A stretch of 64,000 nucleotides of DNA from Siphonodentalium dalli (Eukaryota; Mollusca; Scaphopoda; Gadilida; Siphonodentaliidae), in NCBI GenBank assembly GCA_032622095.1, contig CP136066.1:169580664-169644663 (forward strand), written 5' to 3'. Shown piece by piece: positions 11,566 through 24,043 of this stretch (positions are counted from its first letter, which is position 1; every line of letters starts with the position of its first letter). Position numbers and translations under genes: made by a program. The notes below the pieces were generated by a model. The model was not told the DNA's origin, made no database searches, and saw nothing but the letters and a program-made list of their open reading frames with translations.

Positions 11566-12825
11566 AGTAGTTATTTGGAGGTGCTAACCCAGGGATGGTC
11601 GAATAGACAATAGGTCTATTCCTTCACCACTCATTTTTTAGTTTTATTTGAAATTCACTTCACAAAATAAAAGAACATTTTTGTTTACAGCGTGGCTATC
11701 TCCAGAAGATGGGGTAGACGTATATTTTGTGTGTCTCATATGTTGTTTTTTTTACGCTGTTCCACCTATTGATCATGCTCTTCCTGTCCTTTGTTGTGTT
11801 TTTTCTGCATATCTTCCAGGGGGGGGGGGGTCGTGAGAAAATTTACACATACAGGGCCCAAACAAAAATGTACAGCCCTTTTGCTACCCACCCACCCTTT
11901 TTGTGCAAAAAAAATATTTTGTTCCGCCTGATTTTTTGGACCCACCCCCTAAAATAAGAAAAAAATCATTTTAAATCTATTCAAGACCAAATCAAACAGA
12001 ATCGAAGGTAAGTTTTAAATTGGTCCGTTTCTGGCAGATTCCAAGGGTTCAACAATTGAAAAACTATCAACGGTTATGATGTTGTTTTCGACATTGAAAA
12101 AATACATTTTGAATAAAAAGTGTTTTATTCTACAGTATGCACATATATTGTGAGGTAATATGTATAGTGCCAATAAGCCAACATTGTGTTTAATTTTTAC
12201 ATAAATAGTCCAGTTACTAATTAATGACTTCTTCACCGTTGTTCCCAAAAAGGTGCCACCAACCATCATACCAGAACACCTTATAGCCATACCTGCAATG
12301 ACAGTTATATAGTATACTAGCAGTGTTACCTGGCGTTGCCCAGGTTAAGGTGATGTGAAACCCTCTGTGGATATTGTTGGTGGGAATAGAGAATACTCTT
12401 GCTCTCAAAGTGTTACACGTATTCTCATAAATTGTATATCCAAATGGCATCACAAAACATGATTCTTACACATGGAATATAAGTAGTGGCTCAACTTGTC
12501 AGATCTGAGCGATTATCATTTTGTTTATCGCATTTAATCCGTCCCACCAATAAAGAAGTATTTATTTATTTACAACTGCGTATACTTCAGACGTTATATC
12601 ATAGAACATGAAGATCGTAAACACATTAGTTCGAAAAAATAAAAGACGAAAATTGTGTTTTACATAGAGCTGTATCAATCAATCAGTCAATCAATCTAGT
12701 TTATCATATATCTTCATGAAGATACAGATGTTTTAAAGATATGTCCAGGTGCTCCTCTGTTCTGGTGTTATATACTGGCTAATCATTTTCAGTTTAAATG
12801 AAATGATGTTATGCACGTATAGCAG
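11566..12825. other. Gene-free stretch with a poly-G run
   Basis: It contains a G12 run (11819-11830). The phrase TTACCTGGCGTTGCCCAGG near 12327 resembles a motif common in invertebrate repeats. (AATC)-rich sequence lies near 12678. No supported gene. Confidence 0.45.
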
Positions 12826-12829
12826 CTAA

Positions 12830-13132
12830 ATGTGCCCGACACAGCGAGATTTTGAGTTGTTTATGTTAGGCGATGAGTCTGTTCTAAAAAATGAAATAAA
12901 TCCTCTGCATCTGGCAGATATACCATTGTCAGATGTCAAAATTGTGATTGTGAAATTGGAATACCAAAAACACCTTAGAACGACATGGATATGGCCTGGG
13001 AGATTACTATATATAACTTTGTTGGATATCGGCGAATTGAACAATGATAGTGAATCTCCTCTCGTCATCCATGACCCAAACGACCCCAAATGTGATTTAG
13101 TTCATCAAATCATTAGAGAAGAACGTGCATGA
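12830..13132 (+). CDS. Unidentified ATG-started ORF, 100 aa
   Basis: The peptide starts MCPTQRDFELFM and has mixed, non-repetitive composition, but I recognise no domain. Its last ~25 codons lie in the first degenerate unit of the adjacent satellite array (CCCAAACGACCCC..GAAGAACGTGCATGAATTTGG), which weakens the coding case. No good splice donor precedes the stop. It may be an exon overrun by the satellite, or chance. Confidence 0.2.
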   Translation: MCPTQRDFELFMLGDESVLKNEINPLHLADIPLSDVKIVIVKLEYQKHLRTTWIWPGRLLYITLLDIGELNNDSESPLVIHDPNDPKCDLVHQIIREERA

Positions 13133-14580
13133 ATTTGGTGAAATTAGTGCTAAATATATTTGTATCAACTTTGGTGCAACTCCCCTCATGCATGACTTGA
13201 ACCGCGCCACTTTTGTCATATTTAAACCACGTCTATTAGACTCATGCATGCATTATATAATGGAGATGATTATATATAAGTTTGGTGGTAATCGGCAACT
13301 AAACAAATTCTTATCATAGTTATTACCCCCCCCCCACATCTCTCACCCAAACGGCACCAATTTCGCGTCTTTGTTTGGTCACCAATTTCGCGTCTTTAAA
13401 TCACACGTTTATATTCCTCGTATCATGGAGAAGAAGAATATATCAATTTGGTCGAAATCTGTGCAAAAAATAGCCCCTCCCCTGACACCAACAACGTCAC
13501 TTTAGAAAATTTTAACCCACACCATTATCTTACTCATAAAAAGTTACCCCTGTTAGACCGCATTGGTGCCATCTCGATTGTACCCTTAAAGTTATATATA
13601 GAACACAGACAGATATTCGCAAATATTTGATTCATTGTATCATTTGAGAAGAACGTGTATGGGTTTGATGGTAATTGGCACTAAACATGCATATTTTTTA
13701 AAGATTTTGATGACCCTCCCGTCCCTATTTCGGACTCAAGCGGTGCCACCTTTGACATCATTAAACCACGCACTTAGACTCATTATAGAGATGAATATAT
13801 ATACAATTTATGTATACAAATTCGTATCAAATTTAGGGCCACCATTGTATATCTCTCACCCAAAAGAACCAAATTGGCGCATTTAAACCACACGATTAGA
13901 TTATTCATATCACGGAGAAGAATATGTATCAATCAGGTGGAAATCGGCGCTAAACATATTGTTTATCAATGTTTGTGTCCCTCTCACCCTCTAGGCACCC
14001 CTGACTCGGATGACCCCACTTCTTTAAACCACGCAATTAGACTCCTGATATCATGGAGATTATTATTTGTAAGTTTGGTGCTAATCCGCGACTAAACAAA
14101 TTTTTATCAAATTTAGTGCCCACCCCACCCCACCCATCTCACACCAAAGCAGCACCAATATGACGTCTTTAAATCACACGATTAGATTCCTCATATCATG
14201 GATAATAATGTGTATCAATTTGGTGGAAATTGGCGCTAAAAATATTGTGTATCAATTTTTGTGCCCCTCTCCCTTTTAGTGCACCCCTGACTCGAATGAC
14301 GCCACTTTTGACAGTTTTAAGCCACGCCATTAGACACCTCATACCATGGGGATGAATTTGTATAAGTTTGGTGGCAATCGCCGACTAAACCAATTCTTAT
14401 CAGATTTAGTACCCACACACCGCCCCCCCCCCCAAAAAAAATATCTCATCACAACGACACCAATTTGGCGTCTTTAAATCACACAATAAGATTCCTTGTA
14501 TCATGGAGAAGATCTCAGAAGAATGTGCATCAATTTGGTGGAATTCGGCGCTAAAATTATTTTTGATCAATTACAGCGGC
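13060..14580 (+). repeat. Dimeric degenerate satellite array
   Basis: Two related monomers of about 130-150 bp alternate. Each contains ATCATGGAGA(TGA/AGAA)ATATGTAT, a TTGGTGG(A/T)AAT(C)GGCG(C)TAAAC core, CACCC-rich linkers and TTTAAA(T/C)CACGC..TTAGA. About five dimers are visible. The frames inside it are by-products of the repeat. Confidence 0.75.
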
Positions 14581-14740
14581 ATACCACCAGCGTCCACATA
14601 CGTCCACAGACGTAAGGTAACGTAACGTGAGGAACATTATGTGCGCCATGAAGAAGTCACTGGAGCATTGAAAACTATGATAGCGCTTACGATATAAGCA
14701 ATCATTGATTATGTCATTCTAAAGCATCCCGCTTTATGCA

Positions 14741-15405
14741 CAAGGCCCCACCTAAATCCTGAAATTCGGGGTAATGGTCTGTGATGTGTCGATCCTAATC
14801 TCGCACATCAGCACGCGTCGACCATTAAATCCACCAGTAAACAATTACTTGAGTAAACCATTGTATTCTGTCCAAGTGTTCCAGTTGTCAGTGGTATTGA
14901 TGGGGGAAAGATCGTACAACGGTTAGTTTCATTTGGGAAATCACCCCTCTTCGTACATGTATTAGATATACGATTACATGCGAACAACTGAACAAATTGT
15001 CCAGATACGCAAAACAAGCAGCATGTACTTCGATTTCAGTGAATTACAAATCTGGGCTATTCGGGAATCGAACCCACTGCGCCATCGCTATGACACTATG
15101 AACGTAACCTGTTGAGTTATAGAACACTATGTGGGCGTTTAATAGTTTGTTGTGAAAATAAGCTGTTATGTGCGATGTCAGTGCACGTAGCTGATATAAG
15201 CTACAATGTGTGATGTACGTATTTCGTATCGATTCTGAATGCATGTCGCAGCTTTGGGCGGAAGGCCCCACTTAAATCCTGAAATTCGGGGTAATGGTCT
15301 GTGATGTACCGCTCCTGGTCTCACCCAGCGGACATGCGTCGCCCATTAGATCCACCAGAAAACGAAGCAATTACCTGAGCAGGCCATTGTAGTCTGTCAA
15401 AGTGC
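14741..15405 (+). repeat. Direct repeat pair (14741-14885 and 15264-15405)
   Basis: Both copies begin AAGGCCCCAC.TAAATCCTG and continue GAAATTCGGGGTAATGGTC, CCATTA.ATCCACCAG and CAATTAC.TGAG. About 80 percent identical by eye. No coding function is evident. Confidence 0.7.
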
Positions 15406-15714
15406 TCAAACCATTCTCGTTAAGTGGCGCGCTTGTGACACTTCGCGGCCTGTAATTATCGCATTTGATCGGTATCAAGTGTATGTCATTATCACTAGGA
15501 ACGCCCCGCCCGGTATGTACCGACATAGGTATATTGTAGAGCTTTATTCTATAGCCAGCGGCCATCGCGTCAATAGTGTCGTCCTAACGTGAACTTTGCT
15601 ATTTTAGAAGTGTGATTACGACTGTGTTGAGTAAAAGACTAACCAAGCACATTGGCGACATTGCCGAGCAAACAATTAGGCAATTGTCACATAATAGTAT
15701 ATCACACTTTTGAG

Positions 15715-16646
15715 CGGTGTGACTAAACACCACCGGACCAGCCCGGTACAGCCCGGACCCACCCGGACCCCCCATATGGATTATATGAGTGATTTTAAGG
15801 CCAATATAAGTGCAGGGGTGTCATGGAAACCCACTCAGGGTCGCTATTAACCATCAAAATGTCGGCATCGGCGAAAATGTTCGCCGCGAAATGAAGCTAA
15901 CAGCCCGGACCGACCCTGCTGCATCCAGGTGAGATTTTAGTATTCATATCTGTGCGAGGGTGTTAACGAAACCCAAATACGCACGGAGAGTGGTCAAGGT
16001 CAAACGGAAGTGCCGCTTATTAACCCCTAAACTTCCCAGATTCAGCCAGAATTACAAAATTGCGCCCCCAATAAACAAACTCACAGCCCGGACCCCCTTA
16101 ATGTCCTCGTACTTCTAATAACTCCTTACATATGTGTTGTGGAACTACCCTCGATTACACTCACGAAGATACAAGGGCGAGTCGCCCACAAATGCCTGGC
16201 AATTGACCCCCTAAATACCGCCATCGACTATTATGTTTACCCATAACGACGCTGACAGCCCGGACCAGCCCGGACCATCCCGATCCAGCCCGGATCCCCC
16301 ATATGGACTATATGAGTGATTTTAAGGCCAATATAAGTGCAGAGGTGTCATGGAAACCCACTCAGGGTCGCTATTAACCCTCAAAATGCCGGCATCGGCG
16401 AAAATGTTCGCCTGAAATGAAGCTAACAGCCCGGACAGCCCCTGCTGCGTCCAGGTGTGATTTTAGTATTCATATCTGTGCGAGGGTGTTAATGAAAACC
16501 AAATACGCACGGAGAGTGGTCAAGGTCAAACGGACTAAAATCACATGACACCCCTGCACTTATATTGCCCTTAAAATCACTCATATAGTCCATATGGGGG
16601 GTCCGGGCTGGTCCGGGCTGGTCCGGGCGGTGTTTAGTCACACCCC
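15715..16646. mobile_element. GCCCGGACC-rich inverted-repeat element
   Basis: The left end CGGTGTGACTAAACACC and right end GGTGTTTAGTCACACC are inverse. The inverse match continues ~100 bp through GGACCAGCCCGGACC tracts and CATATGGACTATATGAGTG. TTTGA(G) lies directly outside both ends (15709 and 16647), a likely 5-6 bp target duplication. Internally 15736-15990 is directly duplicated at 16262-16530. No ORF. Non-autonomous DNA transposon, superfamily unknown. Confidence 0.7.
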
Positions 16647-16654
16647 TTTGAGTG

Positions 16655-17085
16655 ATGGACTTGGGTGATTGACTTTAGAATTACAAAGTGTCTTAGGTTA
16701 TATGCGATTTTAGCTACCAAATGCGACAATTTATCGCACCGTTGACTCTTGCTAGATATTTGACATTTAACACATACACCATGGCTCCTATTCACCAGCG
16801 GAATGTATACATAGTCCAGGATGTTTACACCGGATGACCAGATGAGATGACCACCCATTGTATGAATGGTCGCTACTCTCGTTACGAGAGAAGCGTTCAG
16901 CTTATCGGATCAAGGCCATTTAATAACACCGGCGATCATGCGCGTCACAACCTCACCCACCGAAGACCACATATACCGTCATTACTCTGTGAAATAAACC
17001 ACCTAAAATAAACCAGCCTGGTGAATATGACCCCAGGTCAGAGGTGTGCACATACATCAGGATTTACAGTGATCATACTATCCAT
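16655..17085. other. Gene-free stretch
   Basis: No supported feature. Confidence 0.4.
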
Positions 17086-17563
17086 GTAGTATTATCACCA
17101 AGAACGCCCGCCCCGTATAAATATGTACCAACATACTGAATATAGGTATATTGTAGAGTTTAATAATAAACCCAGCGGGCACCATGTCAATAGAATCGTC
17201 CGAACTTGAACTTCGCTATTTTAGTAGTGTGATTACGAATGTGCTACATAAAAGACTGACATATTGGCGACATTGTATATAATAGCAAAGATTTTGTGAC
17301 TCTCACATATAGCTATCCGTTGTAGTTAACGACAAATCCATCATAGTCACAATCGTTCCACTGAAGATGAACTGACTCCTTCTATAACTATTTATGATTA
17401 GGATAGTTACAAACTCTTTAAAATTATTCCCACTTGACTTTGAGACAATTTATTAATATCTAGATACAGGTTCACGTATATCCCAAATACTGTCAGTCGA
17501 CGGTATCCAGAACAATAGATATAGCAAGTTTCACATATATAACTAAAACAGCCAACATGTTAA

Positions 17564-18056
17564 AGGTACGGGAGGCCTTGGCAGTGGGTATCCTGTGAAT
17601 ATATTTTCACCCGTCAAAAACCGCCACAAACAGAAAGAATATTAAAATGTAGATAGACTTTGTTCCTATACAAATAATAAATATCACGTAAACAGTATGT
17701 TATTGTCACATGTTTGACCATTGTTATGTAAACAAAAGCATAAAAAGTAACTTTCCTGGTGTTTGTTTATATTGTGATGGTAAACATAAAGAGCGTTCTT
17801 TGTTGCTGCATTCCTTATATGGAACTAATAAAGAGCGTTTATATAATTTATGTGTGTTTAGCCAATAGCATAGTGCTGTCGTCTGTAACACAATCAGACT
17901 CTTGCTTATGTAAATATAGTAGGTCTTTGTGATAGCATGCTGTTTACGCGATGGTCATGGTATATATGATCGAAACTTTATACGTTTTAATGTTTTTCTG
18001 TTTGTGACGATTGGAACAAATATGAATATTTTCGACAACTAAGCCCTCCTGTGCCT
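17564..18056. mobile_element. TTAA MITE, copy B
   Basis: Full-length relative of the elements at 8648-9145 and 38806-39327, flanked by TTAA (17560-17563 and 18057-18060). TIRs are diverged (AGGTACGGGAGGCCTTGGC and CCCTCCTGTGCCT). It shares TTGTTATGTAAACAAAAGC and the ATAAAGAGCG motifs. No ORF. Confidence 0.8.
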
Positions 18057-18280
18057 TTAACTGAAGTAAAATGCGGTTCATGGCACGTGACACACATGCG
18101 TTAGGTGGTGCCAAGTAACTAAGCCAACGAGATCACCCGTGCTAATTCACGTTTCACTTTACTATATGTTGTTGTTGTTTTGTAATCAGGTTGCACACTC
18201 ACACACGAATGTTCGAGTGAACTTCCGTTATTCGGGCCTTATAACGAATTTTCCGATTTTTGTATCAACCCATATACCCT

Positions 18281-18351
18281 GTGCCAATGCATTCTCTTAT
18301 ATATGCGAGTCGACCATAGGTCGCCTCGCATATATAAGAGAATGCATTGGC
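18281..18351. repeat. 71-bp hairpin (family copy 3)
   Basis: GTGCCAATGCATTCTCTTAT arms flank TATGCGAGTCGACCATAGG and its near-inverse. The stem of about 34 bp closes on a 3-nt ATA loop with almost no mismatches. AT-rich sequence follows to 18420. Confidence 0.85.
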
Positions 18352-18420
18352 CTAACAGTTTTTCATCATTTGTTATTATTTTTTTTACAATTTTTTACAA
18401 TTTTAATAATTTTTTCTGAT

Positions 18421-20439
18421 ATTCCTTAACAGACTTATTTTGTTGGGATAAAAATTTAGTTTTTGTATACATGAGTTGCTCTACTCTCCGACCGCGTTTG
18501 ACTAAATAGTTTGTTTTGTTTTTGTAGTTTTGGGGGGGGGGGGGGGCTAACCCCGGGATCTTCGAAAGGGTCGAGTGACCCTTTCCTTAACCCCTCATTT
18601 TCAGCTTTATTATGAAAAACATGAAGACAAAAAGAAAAAAAGCAAGCAATTTTTAGTTCATCTTTTCTTTGTCCTTTTCTTCCTATGCCTCTTCGCCGGT
18701 GGTGGTGCTGACGACGAGGCATCCGAGGGAGGTGTGCTGGTGTCAGTGTCGTGGATTGTGACATCAACTGACTAAATAGTAAGCGACATCTCCACTTTTT
18801 ATGACACAACAGAGTTCTAATTTCCAATTACGCGTTCCAATACAGACCACAAACGCCACTTCCGTGGTGGATATTGGGCAACGTACCATAGGAGAGAGCA
18901 ACATCACTACTATTCGTTGTGAGTGACAGACGTTGGCATTAAGCCACACATAGGTCACAGGAGCTCGACCAGTAAGGTGTATAGCTAATTACAACGGCGC
19001 ATTGGAGCAGATATTCGGACTAGCCACCGGAGCATTCTCATGTGTAAATAGCATATATACTTTTTATCATGTTCCATAAATAATGACTGACAATAAAGCA
19101 TTACTTACTTGGAAGCTGGTTCCAATTCCGGATAATACTGAATGAAAGTGAATTGGAGGAATTGTAAATTAGCTTGACGCAGCTTTTGACAAATTAGAAT
19201 ACTTTGTGTCCACTGATAATGACTTGGCAAAATTGACAAACAAGCGACAGTAAACCATTCGAATGAAGTCATTACAACTCGTCCATAAATTGTGTAGCAA
19301 CATGAACAGAACAGAACATGGCTGTTTGGAGATCACAATCGCAGTGAAGTATAGTGTTTGCGCTAGACCGAAATTTGTTTTACCAAATGTTTGGCCAAAA
19401 TGAAAATTTTATTGGCCAAATTAAAAAAAACTTTGGCCAAATTAAATCCTGATTTTCTGGGCGGTTCACAGTGACTAAAAAAAAATATCTTTATTTATCC
19501 TCAACATATAAATGAAGATACAATGTATATAAGTTTATAAATACATAGTACAAATAATGCAAACACGCATAGGAAACATCACTGCACATAATAAGTACAA
19601 GGTTTAACGGAATTATTTACTCTCTCGAATCCAGGCCCGTTTATGGTGAATAGCATGTATATTGGAAACGACCTTACTCAACCTAGGCCTGGATACACCA
19701 TTAATTTTGCGTGGTCAATCGTGTGAATCCGAACTCCACTGAATTAACATAATGTTCTCATATCGGCATTACCCAAGAAAATTATAAAATTCAGCCAATC
19801 TTTCAGATCAGATATCTCATAAAATGAGAAATACATACTACACTCTAGCAGGAAAGCCAATGACTTGATCTTGTTCTTGGTTTAAACAATATTTTATTTC
19901 TTCCCAAAATTATATAATTATAAAACATGACACATGTATGAATAGAAGACTAGAAGGGAGGAAGAGGATTTGACAACAAGCATCAGATGCTTATATAGAG
20001 CCATCTCCTCAGAGGAGAATAGATTACATATATTATAGTGTTCAGTGAGAAGTGGAAGTCAAGATTAAGTGAGAGGAAGAGATACAGAGCATGATAAGAA
20101 GATTAATGAACAGTTGGGTGAGAACAGAGGGGAAAAAAGCAATTAACACATATATTTACAATGATCACTACCCTTATGCATGTTATTGTTTTACATAGGA
20201 AAATTTTAAACTATTTGTGTCGAGTGGAGTCAATAGTTTGCCAGTACCTTAATATGTTTTTTTGTTTTTTAGTTTTTTGTTTTTGGATCGAGTTATTGAA
20301 ATTATTGCTACATTGTTAGCTATATACATGTATATGATTTATTGCTATATCATTTTTTTTTTGTGTCTCTGAAGACTATCAAATTCGAGCAGCTACTTAT
20401 TGTGAATATCAGAAATACAATTGGCGACTAACGAAATCG
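18421..20439. other. Gene-free stretch with poly-G run
   Basis: A G15 run lies at 18532-18546, followed by an imperfect CTTTCGAAAGGGTCGAGTGACCC dyad. TTGGCCAAA-type short repeats occur near 19380-19450. The frames at 18456-18827 arise from low-complexity sequence. No gene supported. Confidence 0.45.
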
Positions 20440-20880
20440 ATTGCTTGTTAGTATAAATGTTTGAGTTGCCTCAAATATGGCCTTATTGAGTCTTTTGGGA
20501 AATGAAATAGATCCCTTAAGTAAAATATCAGATCTCCACAAAGTTTGTGCTAATACTGAGACAATTTCAAGTCTCGACTTCCCCACATGAGCATTTATCA
20601 GATTCGTTTAAATGGTTGCGACTGAGATCATCATTGAGGTTACTGCATCCTAGTCGAAGTTGCGTGTGAATTAACTGGGCTTTGCGGCATTTGCTATAGC
20701 TATAACGGCGAACATTCTTTTGTCTTAGGCGCAGATTTGTATTCAATTTGTATTTGAAATTTTCTAGAGTTTCTGAGTTTTTCAGGTCATCAGATAATTT
20801 ATTCCACTGGCGTGTTGTCGCGGACAAGAATGATCGTTGATATGATGATGTGTCCGGAAAACGGGGTATTGTTCTTCATC
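20440..20880 (-). pseudogene. Non-LTR reverse transcriptase C-terminal region (degenerate)
   Basis: Reading from 20880 down, frames show PRFPDTSSY.RSFL, TRQWNKLSDDLKNS, then AQLIHTQLRLGCSNLND and CSCGEVET. This is the typical post-RT tail of CR1/L2-type elements (RxWNxLPxxI..LxxLRxGCSxLNxHL..CxCGxxET). A stop interrupts after GEVET, where a conserved H-F-L-x-C-P motif is expected. A shifted frame resumes with IFEATQTFILTSNRF near 20460. Stops and frameshifts show it is dead. Confidence 0.8.
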
Positions 20881-21639
20881 CGTAATGGCAAAGTTACTGG
20901 AATGCGTTGTTCTCCCCCAATGCGCCATACTGGAGCGAATTGCTTCCCTTAGGCAGCAGATCTAATTTGACCAATTTAAAGGTCATTTTGTTTATGCGCG
21001 AAACACATGCAATCTGTTCCAACCAGGTCACCAACAACTGTGTCGCTTAGTCTCCTGGGATTGCTTCCAGTCGAGGTGGAACCTCGTACACATGCCGGTG
21101 GGCCACCAGTTCAAACGAAAATAAATGGCGAAGCTGCTTTGAATCCCAATTAACTCATGTTTGACACCCACGCTCGCGACCGGGGGTAATACTTGTCTGT
21201 TGTTTGAGTGCCTGCAAACTCCATGCAGGATTGATTTCCCTTGATGACTATATAAGACCGCTGTTAGCGGTGACATTTTACTCACATCGTGGGGATCTCT
21301 GCGATATTAATATATATACTAATCGAACATAACCACATGTTTCACTCCATCAAGGACACAAAATATCGAACATAGTTTGTTTTTGTAAATTCTTACATAA
21401 AGTTTGGTCAGTCCCACCAGAACCAACGAACTATATCGCGGATGGGTGTGGTTTGGTTCTCCGATTATTTTATCAACACTATTATCGAAATGTACATGGG
21501 CAGCAATGTACATGGCAAACACCAGTAAAGTCAAGCGCAAGCATTCCAATTTGCTGTCATTTTGATGAGTATCATGCTAAAATTGTCAAAAAGGCTGCCG
21601 CTCTAAATCTCCGTTCTGTCAATATTTTTGTTAATGAGG
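20881..21639. other. Gene-free stretch
   Basis: Possible further upstream remnants of the preceding retrotransposon just above 20880; otherwise nothing supported. A frame at 21505-21680 runs into the palindromic element and is not recognised. Confidence 0.4.
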
Positions 21640-21990
21640 AAATTGTTCTCAAGCACAGTAGGAAATTTGACTTTGTGTGATCGGTTTCGCCATTTTGGCT
21701 GGAAAATGCACGCTAAATATAGAAAACCACATACTAGTAACCAGAGTCAGAAAGGAAGTATGACAGGTGCGCTCTGGTAAAGATTGGAGTGCCTGTGGTG
21801 AACTGGAGTGATTTTGCCCAGTGCAATGCCAATCTCTATTAGAGCGCACCAGTCATACTTCCTTTCTGACTCTGTCACCGGCTGGGTACCAGTCTGTGGT
21901 GTTCTATATTTAGCGCGGGTTTTTCCAGACAAGATATCGAAACCGCGATCGACCAAAGTAAAATTTCCTATGTGCTTTGAGAACAATTCC
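21640..21990. mobile_element. ~350-bp palindromic MITE
   Basis: The left arm (AATTGTTCTCAAGCACA .. GAGTCAGAAAGGAAGTATGA .. GTGCGCTCT) is the inverse of the right arm ending GCTTTGAGAACAATT. The arms are about 150 bp with indels and meet near 21800. No ORF of its own. Confidence 0.75.
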
Positions 21991-22926
21991 CCCACTAAAT
22001 GTTATTGGAAAATTATAGAGCGGTAGTTTTTCTGACGCTCCTTAGCAAAATGGCAGCAAATTAGAACTCTTGTGTGTGACTTGGCATGACTGCTATCGTC
22101 CATGCATGTGCGTTTAAACTTTTATGTTATGTTGATAAAATAATCCGTGAACCAAGTCACACCGCTTCGCAATATAGTTCTTTTTGTTCTAGCTGGACTT
22201 TCTAAACTTAAGGTATACGAAATTACACACATTTTGTTAAATATTATGTGTGCTTAATAAGGGCAACAATCTGATCTGTTCGCTTAGTATATATCTTAAT
22301 ATTGCGGAAGTTCACCAAATGTAAAATGTCGCCAACCACAGTGATCTTATACCGAGTCATTAAGGAAGGTAAACCCTGCATGCATGGAGTTTGTGAACCC
22401 TCGCCGATAAAACTGACAACAATTTAATTTGGCGATAAACCACAAGAAACCTAACAAATGCAGTCAAGTGACACACAACTTAATGATCAGAACATACAAT
22501 AAACTGTGTTTGTCATGTTCGAAGTGTGAACACTGTTGTTTGCGTCGTTGTGTACCTAGTCGCGTACTTCATATCGTAAATCGGTGCACAATATTCCGAT
22601 ATATTATAAACATTATCGCATGCATTGTTAGGATAGACAAGGGTACACAGCACACACTACGGATACCATTGGTTTTGTTTGGGCAATAGTTTAGCTAATA
22701 CAATATAATTTCGCACATCGATAGTCAAATCCGGAATCATTGTTCGGATGTGTTTTTAGTTTAGTCTGGACTGAATTATAGTCTACAAATGAGTAGTGAC
22801 ACTGTTTTTATCAGGACTGTTATTAACGAACAACAAGGCTCAACGAAAAAAACATTTTAGAAATCCATTCTCATTTTGTACGACACAGACGTTGCGATAT
22901 TCCCCGACAGCATCCGTCAATTTATG
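21991..22926. other. Gene-free stretch
   Basis: No supported feature. Confidence 0.4.
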
Positions 22927-23352
22927 TTAAGGACCAAGGGACCTCACTGGACGTAACCAGAACACAATGTTTACCATGAGAATAGACAACTTGAAAGTAT
23001 TTGCTGCAAAATATGTATTAATTTTTTTGGAGACAAATATATTTTATTTGGATTCACTTACCCTATTACTTTTATTTGCCGAATGGGTAATAATTTTAAG
23101 AAATTAAGGCAAGTACAGCAAAGTTGATAATTATTTGAAAAGCACATATTTACAGTGAATCAGGAAACAAGAATTTTTGCAGGAAAATTTTCAAGGTAAA
23201 TTACTTCTTTTTGTTTTACAGTTGCCATCTGCAATGTTTTTCTGCATCCTTTACAGACGGGTCAACCTGTGTGCAATTATTTGTAAATTTTGTATGAACA
23301 CACATTATTTTCCAGTTTGATACCAACTGTCAACTGAGGTCCCCTGACCCTT
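22927..23352. mobile_element. Possible small TIR element
   Basis: Imperfect terminal inverses: TTAAGGACCAAGGGACCTCA on the left and TGAGGTCCCCTGACCCTTAG on the right. No ORF. The superfamily and target duplication are not clear. Confidence 0.4.
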
Positions 23353-23448
23353 AGCAACTAGTAAAAACGATCAGTATTGAGAGCTCTCTTTGTTATATAC
23401 TGCGTATTGTGTGGCACCGTGCATTGACGCGCCTTATCAGATAATACA

Positions 23449-23640
23449 GTAATGCCCTACATAATCGACTCCTTAACAACAGCAGAATTATGAGTAATTT
23501 TTCAGGATTTAGTCGGAAATATGGCTTGTTGCCATTCATCGGAAAGCTCTAAATTGTAAGAGAATGCATTGACACATGGTTTTCGCAAAATTTCAGGAAG
23601 CTCTGAGACAGTCATGGAAGGGTCAAATGATAAGGTATTA
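23449..23640. mobile_element. Chimera of two MITE ends
   Basis: 23449-23552 is one arm of the palindromic MITE seen intact at 7358-7570, up to the central GGAAAGCTCT. It joins at about 23555 to the right end of the hairpin MITE family (TAAGAGAATGCATTG, GGTTTTCGCAAAATTTCAGG, TCATGGAAGGGTCAA). Neither element is complete. Confidence 0.7.
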
Positions 23641-23949
23641 ATTTGATAAGATAATAAAAATAACAAGTTTGAGACTTTCAGTGCCAAAATATCTGCATAT
23701 ATTAATTCTCAGAAGTTGTTATCATAATCAGAGGCATTATTCAATTGTTCATCGAAGGAGTGGACCCAATCATAATTTCGTTGTATTTAGGTTAATCGTA
23801 ATCACGTGGTTTCGAGTTGATGAGTATCACGCATTCAATATGACCGCCAGAAACGAGGACAATGTAATAAACTAGGATAATGATATAGTACATAGTATTT
23901 TGGTAGCTACGAGCATATGCTACACTATTTTTCAAAACAGTTGTGTCCA
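23641..23949. other. Gene-free stretch
   Basis: No supported feature. Confidence 0.4.
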
Positions 23950-24043
23950 AACTCACATTCTGACCAAAGTTGTCAGTCGAAGGCACATTCTGACCAAAGT
24001 TGTCAGTCGAAGGCACATTCTGACCAAAGTTGTCAGTCGAAGG
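23950..24043 (+). repeat. 30-bp tandem repeat, 3 copies
   Basis: CACATTCTGACCAAAGTTG followed by TCAGTCGAAGG repeats three times with almost no divergence. Confidence 0.9.

Larger units (their letters stand above)
15483..17270 (+). repeat. Direct repeat pair flanking the GCCCGGACC element
   Basis: About 190 bp at 15483-15680 recurs at 17086-17270. Shared phrases are GGTATATTGTAGAG, CGCTATTTTAG.AGTGTGATTACGA and ATTGGCGACATTG. The two copies enclose the 15715-16646 element. Confidence 0.65.

Noticed and set aside
15060-15110. tRNA- or SINE-like B box (GGTTCGATTCCC on the minus strand, with TGGCGCAGTGG beside it)
   Set aside because: The A-box-like and B-box-like words are directly adjacent, leaving no room for D and anticodon arms; no cloverleaf can be drawn.
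18456-18827. 123-codon minus-strand frame
   Set aside because: Runs through a poly-G/C run and purine-rich sequence, giving poly-Pro and Arg/His tracts with no family signature.
23950-24043. CRISPR-like short direct repeats
   Set aside because: Three contiguous 30-bp units without spacers in a eukaryotic background; a simple tandem repeat.
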